From assembly GCA_944472135.2 (NCBI GenBank), contig OX235263.1, positions 16,227,517 through 16,291,516 on the forward strand: DNA of 64,000 nt. Direction: 5' to 3'. A model generated the notes under the pieces. It had not been told where the DNA came from, did not search any database, and saw only the letters and a program-made list of their open reading frames with translations. The translations under genes and the position numbers were made by a program. Origin of the DNA: Trichobilharzia regenti. Taxonomy: Eukaryota; Platyhelminthes; Trematoda; Strigeidida; Schistosomatidae. Positions 63,770 through 64,000 of this stretch are shown here, in pieces; the stretch's first letter is position 1, and each line of letters starts with the position of its first letter.

Positions 63770-64000
63770 GAATTCAAAAGGAATAATGATCAGAAGAAAA
63801 GAACACGTGGCAAGCCTCTATTTGGTCACTGAAGAATCCAGTGAGACTAGAACAGCTTGAAATATCATAAGCCATAGGCCTACAGGCTACAGAACTAGGC
63901 GACAGAAAGGATCTATTTTCACAATATTGAAATCATCTAGAAAACTTCGCAACTCACACAAAAAGGTCCCAGAGCATCAGAAAGCATTTTATATCATGAG
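63770..64000 (+). pseudogene. PLE-4-type GIY-YIG fragment at window end
   Basis: agaaaagaacacgtggcaag, ccagtgagactagaacagct, gcatcagaaagcattttata follow 30220-30415 of PLE-4 (R-N-E-H-R-E-A-S-L region) in the same orientation. Cut by the window edge. Confidence 0.66.

Noticed and set aside
1..64000. CRISPR array, bacterial operon or phage
   Set aside because: Repeats are dispersed and inverted, not regularly spaced; exons, GT-AG introns and LINE/PLE/SINE content are those of an animal genome.

Overview
This window looks like genome sequence from a flatworm of the schistosome type. The evidence is an AT-rich background, hammerhead-ribozyme SINEs of the Smalpha type, many Penelope-like elements (PLEs) with GIY-YIG endonuclease domains, RTE- and CR1/jockey-like LINEs, and a Ty3/gypsy fragment. 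The species is an inference, not a database result. There are no bacterial features (operons, ribosome binding sites, CRISPR).

The only host gene I can support is on the + strand and covers almost the whole window. Three short exons (1678-1731, 51804-51910, 62970-63015) splice in frame into 69 codons that match the N-terminal part of a TatD-family metal-dependent hydrolase, closest to TATDN3. The exons are separated by introns of about 50.1 kb and 11.1 kb. The gene begins upstream of the window and continues downstream. Nearly everything else lies inside its introns and is retroelement sequence.

Layout: 0-2 kb, a decayed hammerhead SINE, an RTE 3' end and exon a. 2-5 kb, a minus-strand PLE with inverted ends, carrying a SINE-A and a solo LTR. 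5-9 kb, SINE-A copies, one split by a LINE that is itself split by a PLE; then an old PLE with a SINE-B. 9-12.2 kb, one PLE inside another. 12.2-17 kb, a minus-strand LINE carrying the best-preserved PLE (457-codon ORF, hammerhead motif at each end). 17.4-18.7 kb, a 270-bp foldback and an inverted pair of hammerhead SINEs. 19.4-20.8 kb, an RTE. 21.8-31.5 kb, PLE fragments, LINE 3' ends and a PLE foldback. 31.9-37.7 kb, SINE-B copies, two LINE copies in tandem, another foldback and tandem/inverted hammerhead family D. 38-39.2 kb, the gypsy fragment. 40-45.8 kb, an inverted pair of hammerhead family C and SINE/RTE remnants. 46-51.7 kb, SINE-A, a solo LTR, PLE foldbacks and a PLE ending just before exon b. 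52-64 kb, RTE and LINE 3' regions, SINEs and more PLEs around exon c.

The elements are interlinked. SINE-A and SINE-B share nearly the same tRNA-like head, but SINE-A ends like the CR1/jockey-like LINEs and SINE-B ends like the RTEs, so each probably borrows a different LINE machinery. Families C and D combine tRNA-like promoter boxes with type-I hammerhead motifs. PLE-1 copies end in a hammerhead motif that overlaps the last codons and stop codon of their own ORF, and they usually start with an inverted copy of that 3' end. Positions of element ends are by eye, to about 10-30 bp, unless a target-site duplication is quoted.
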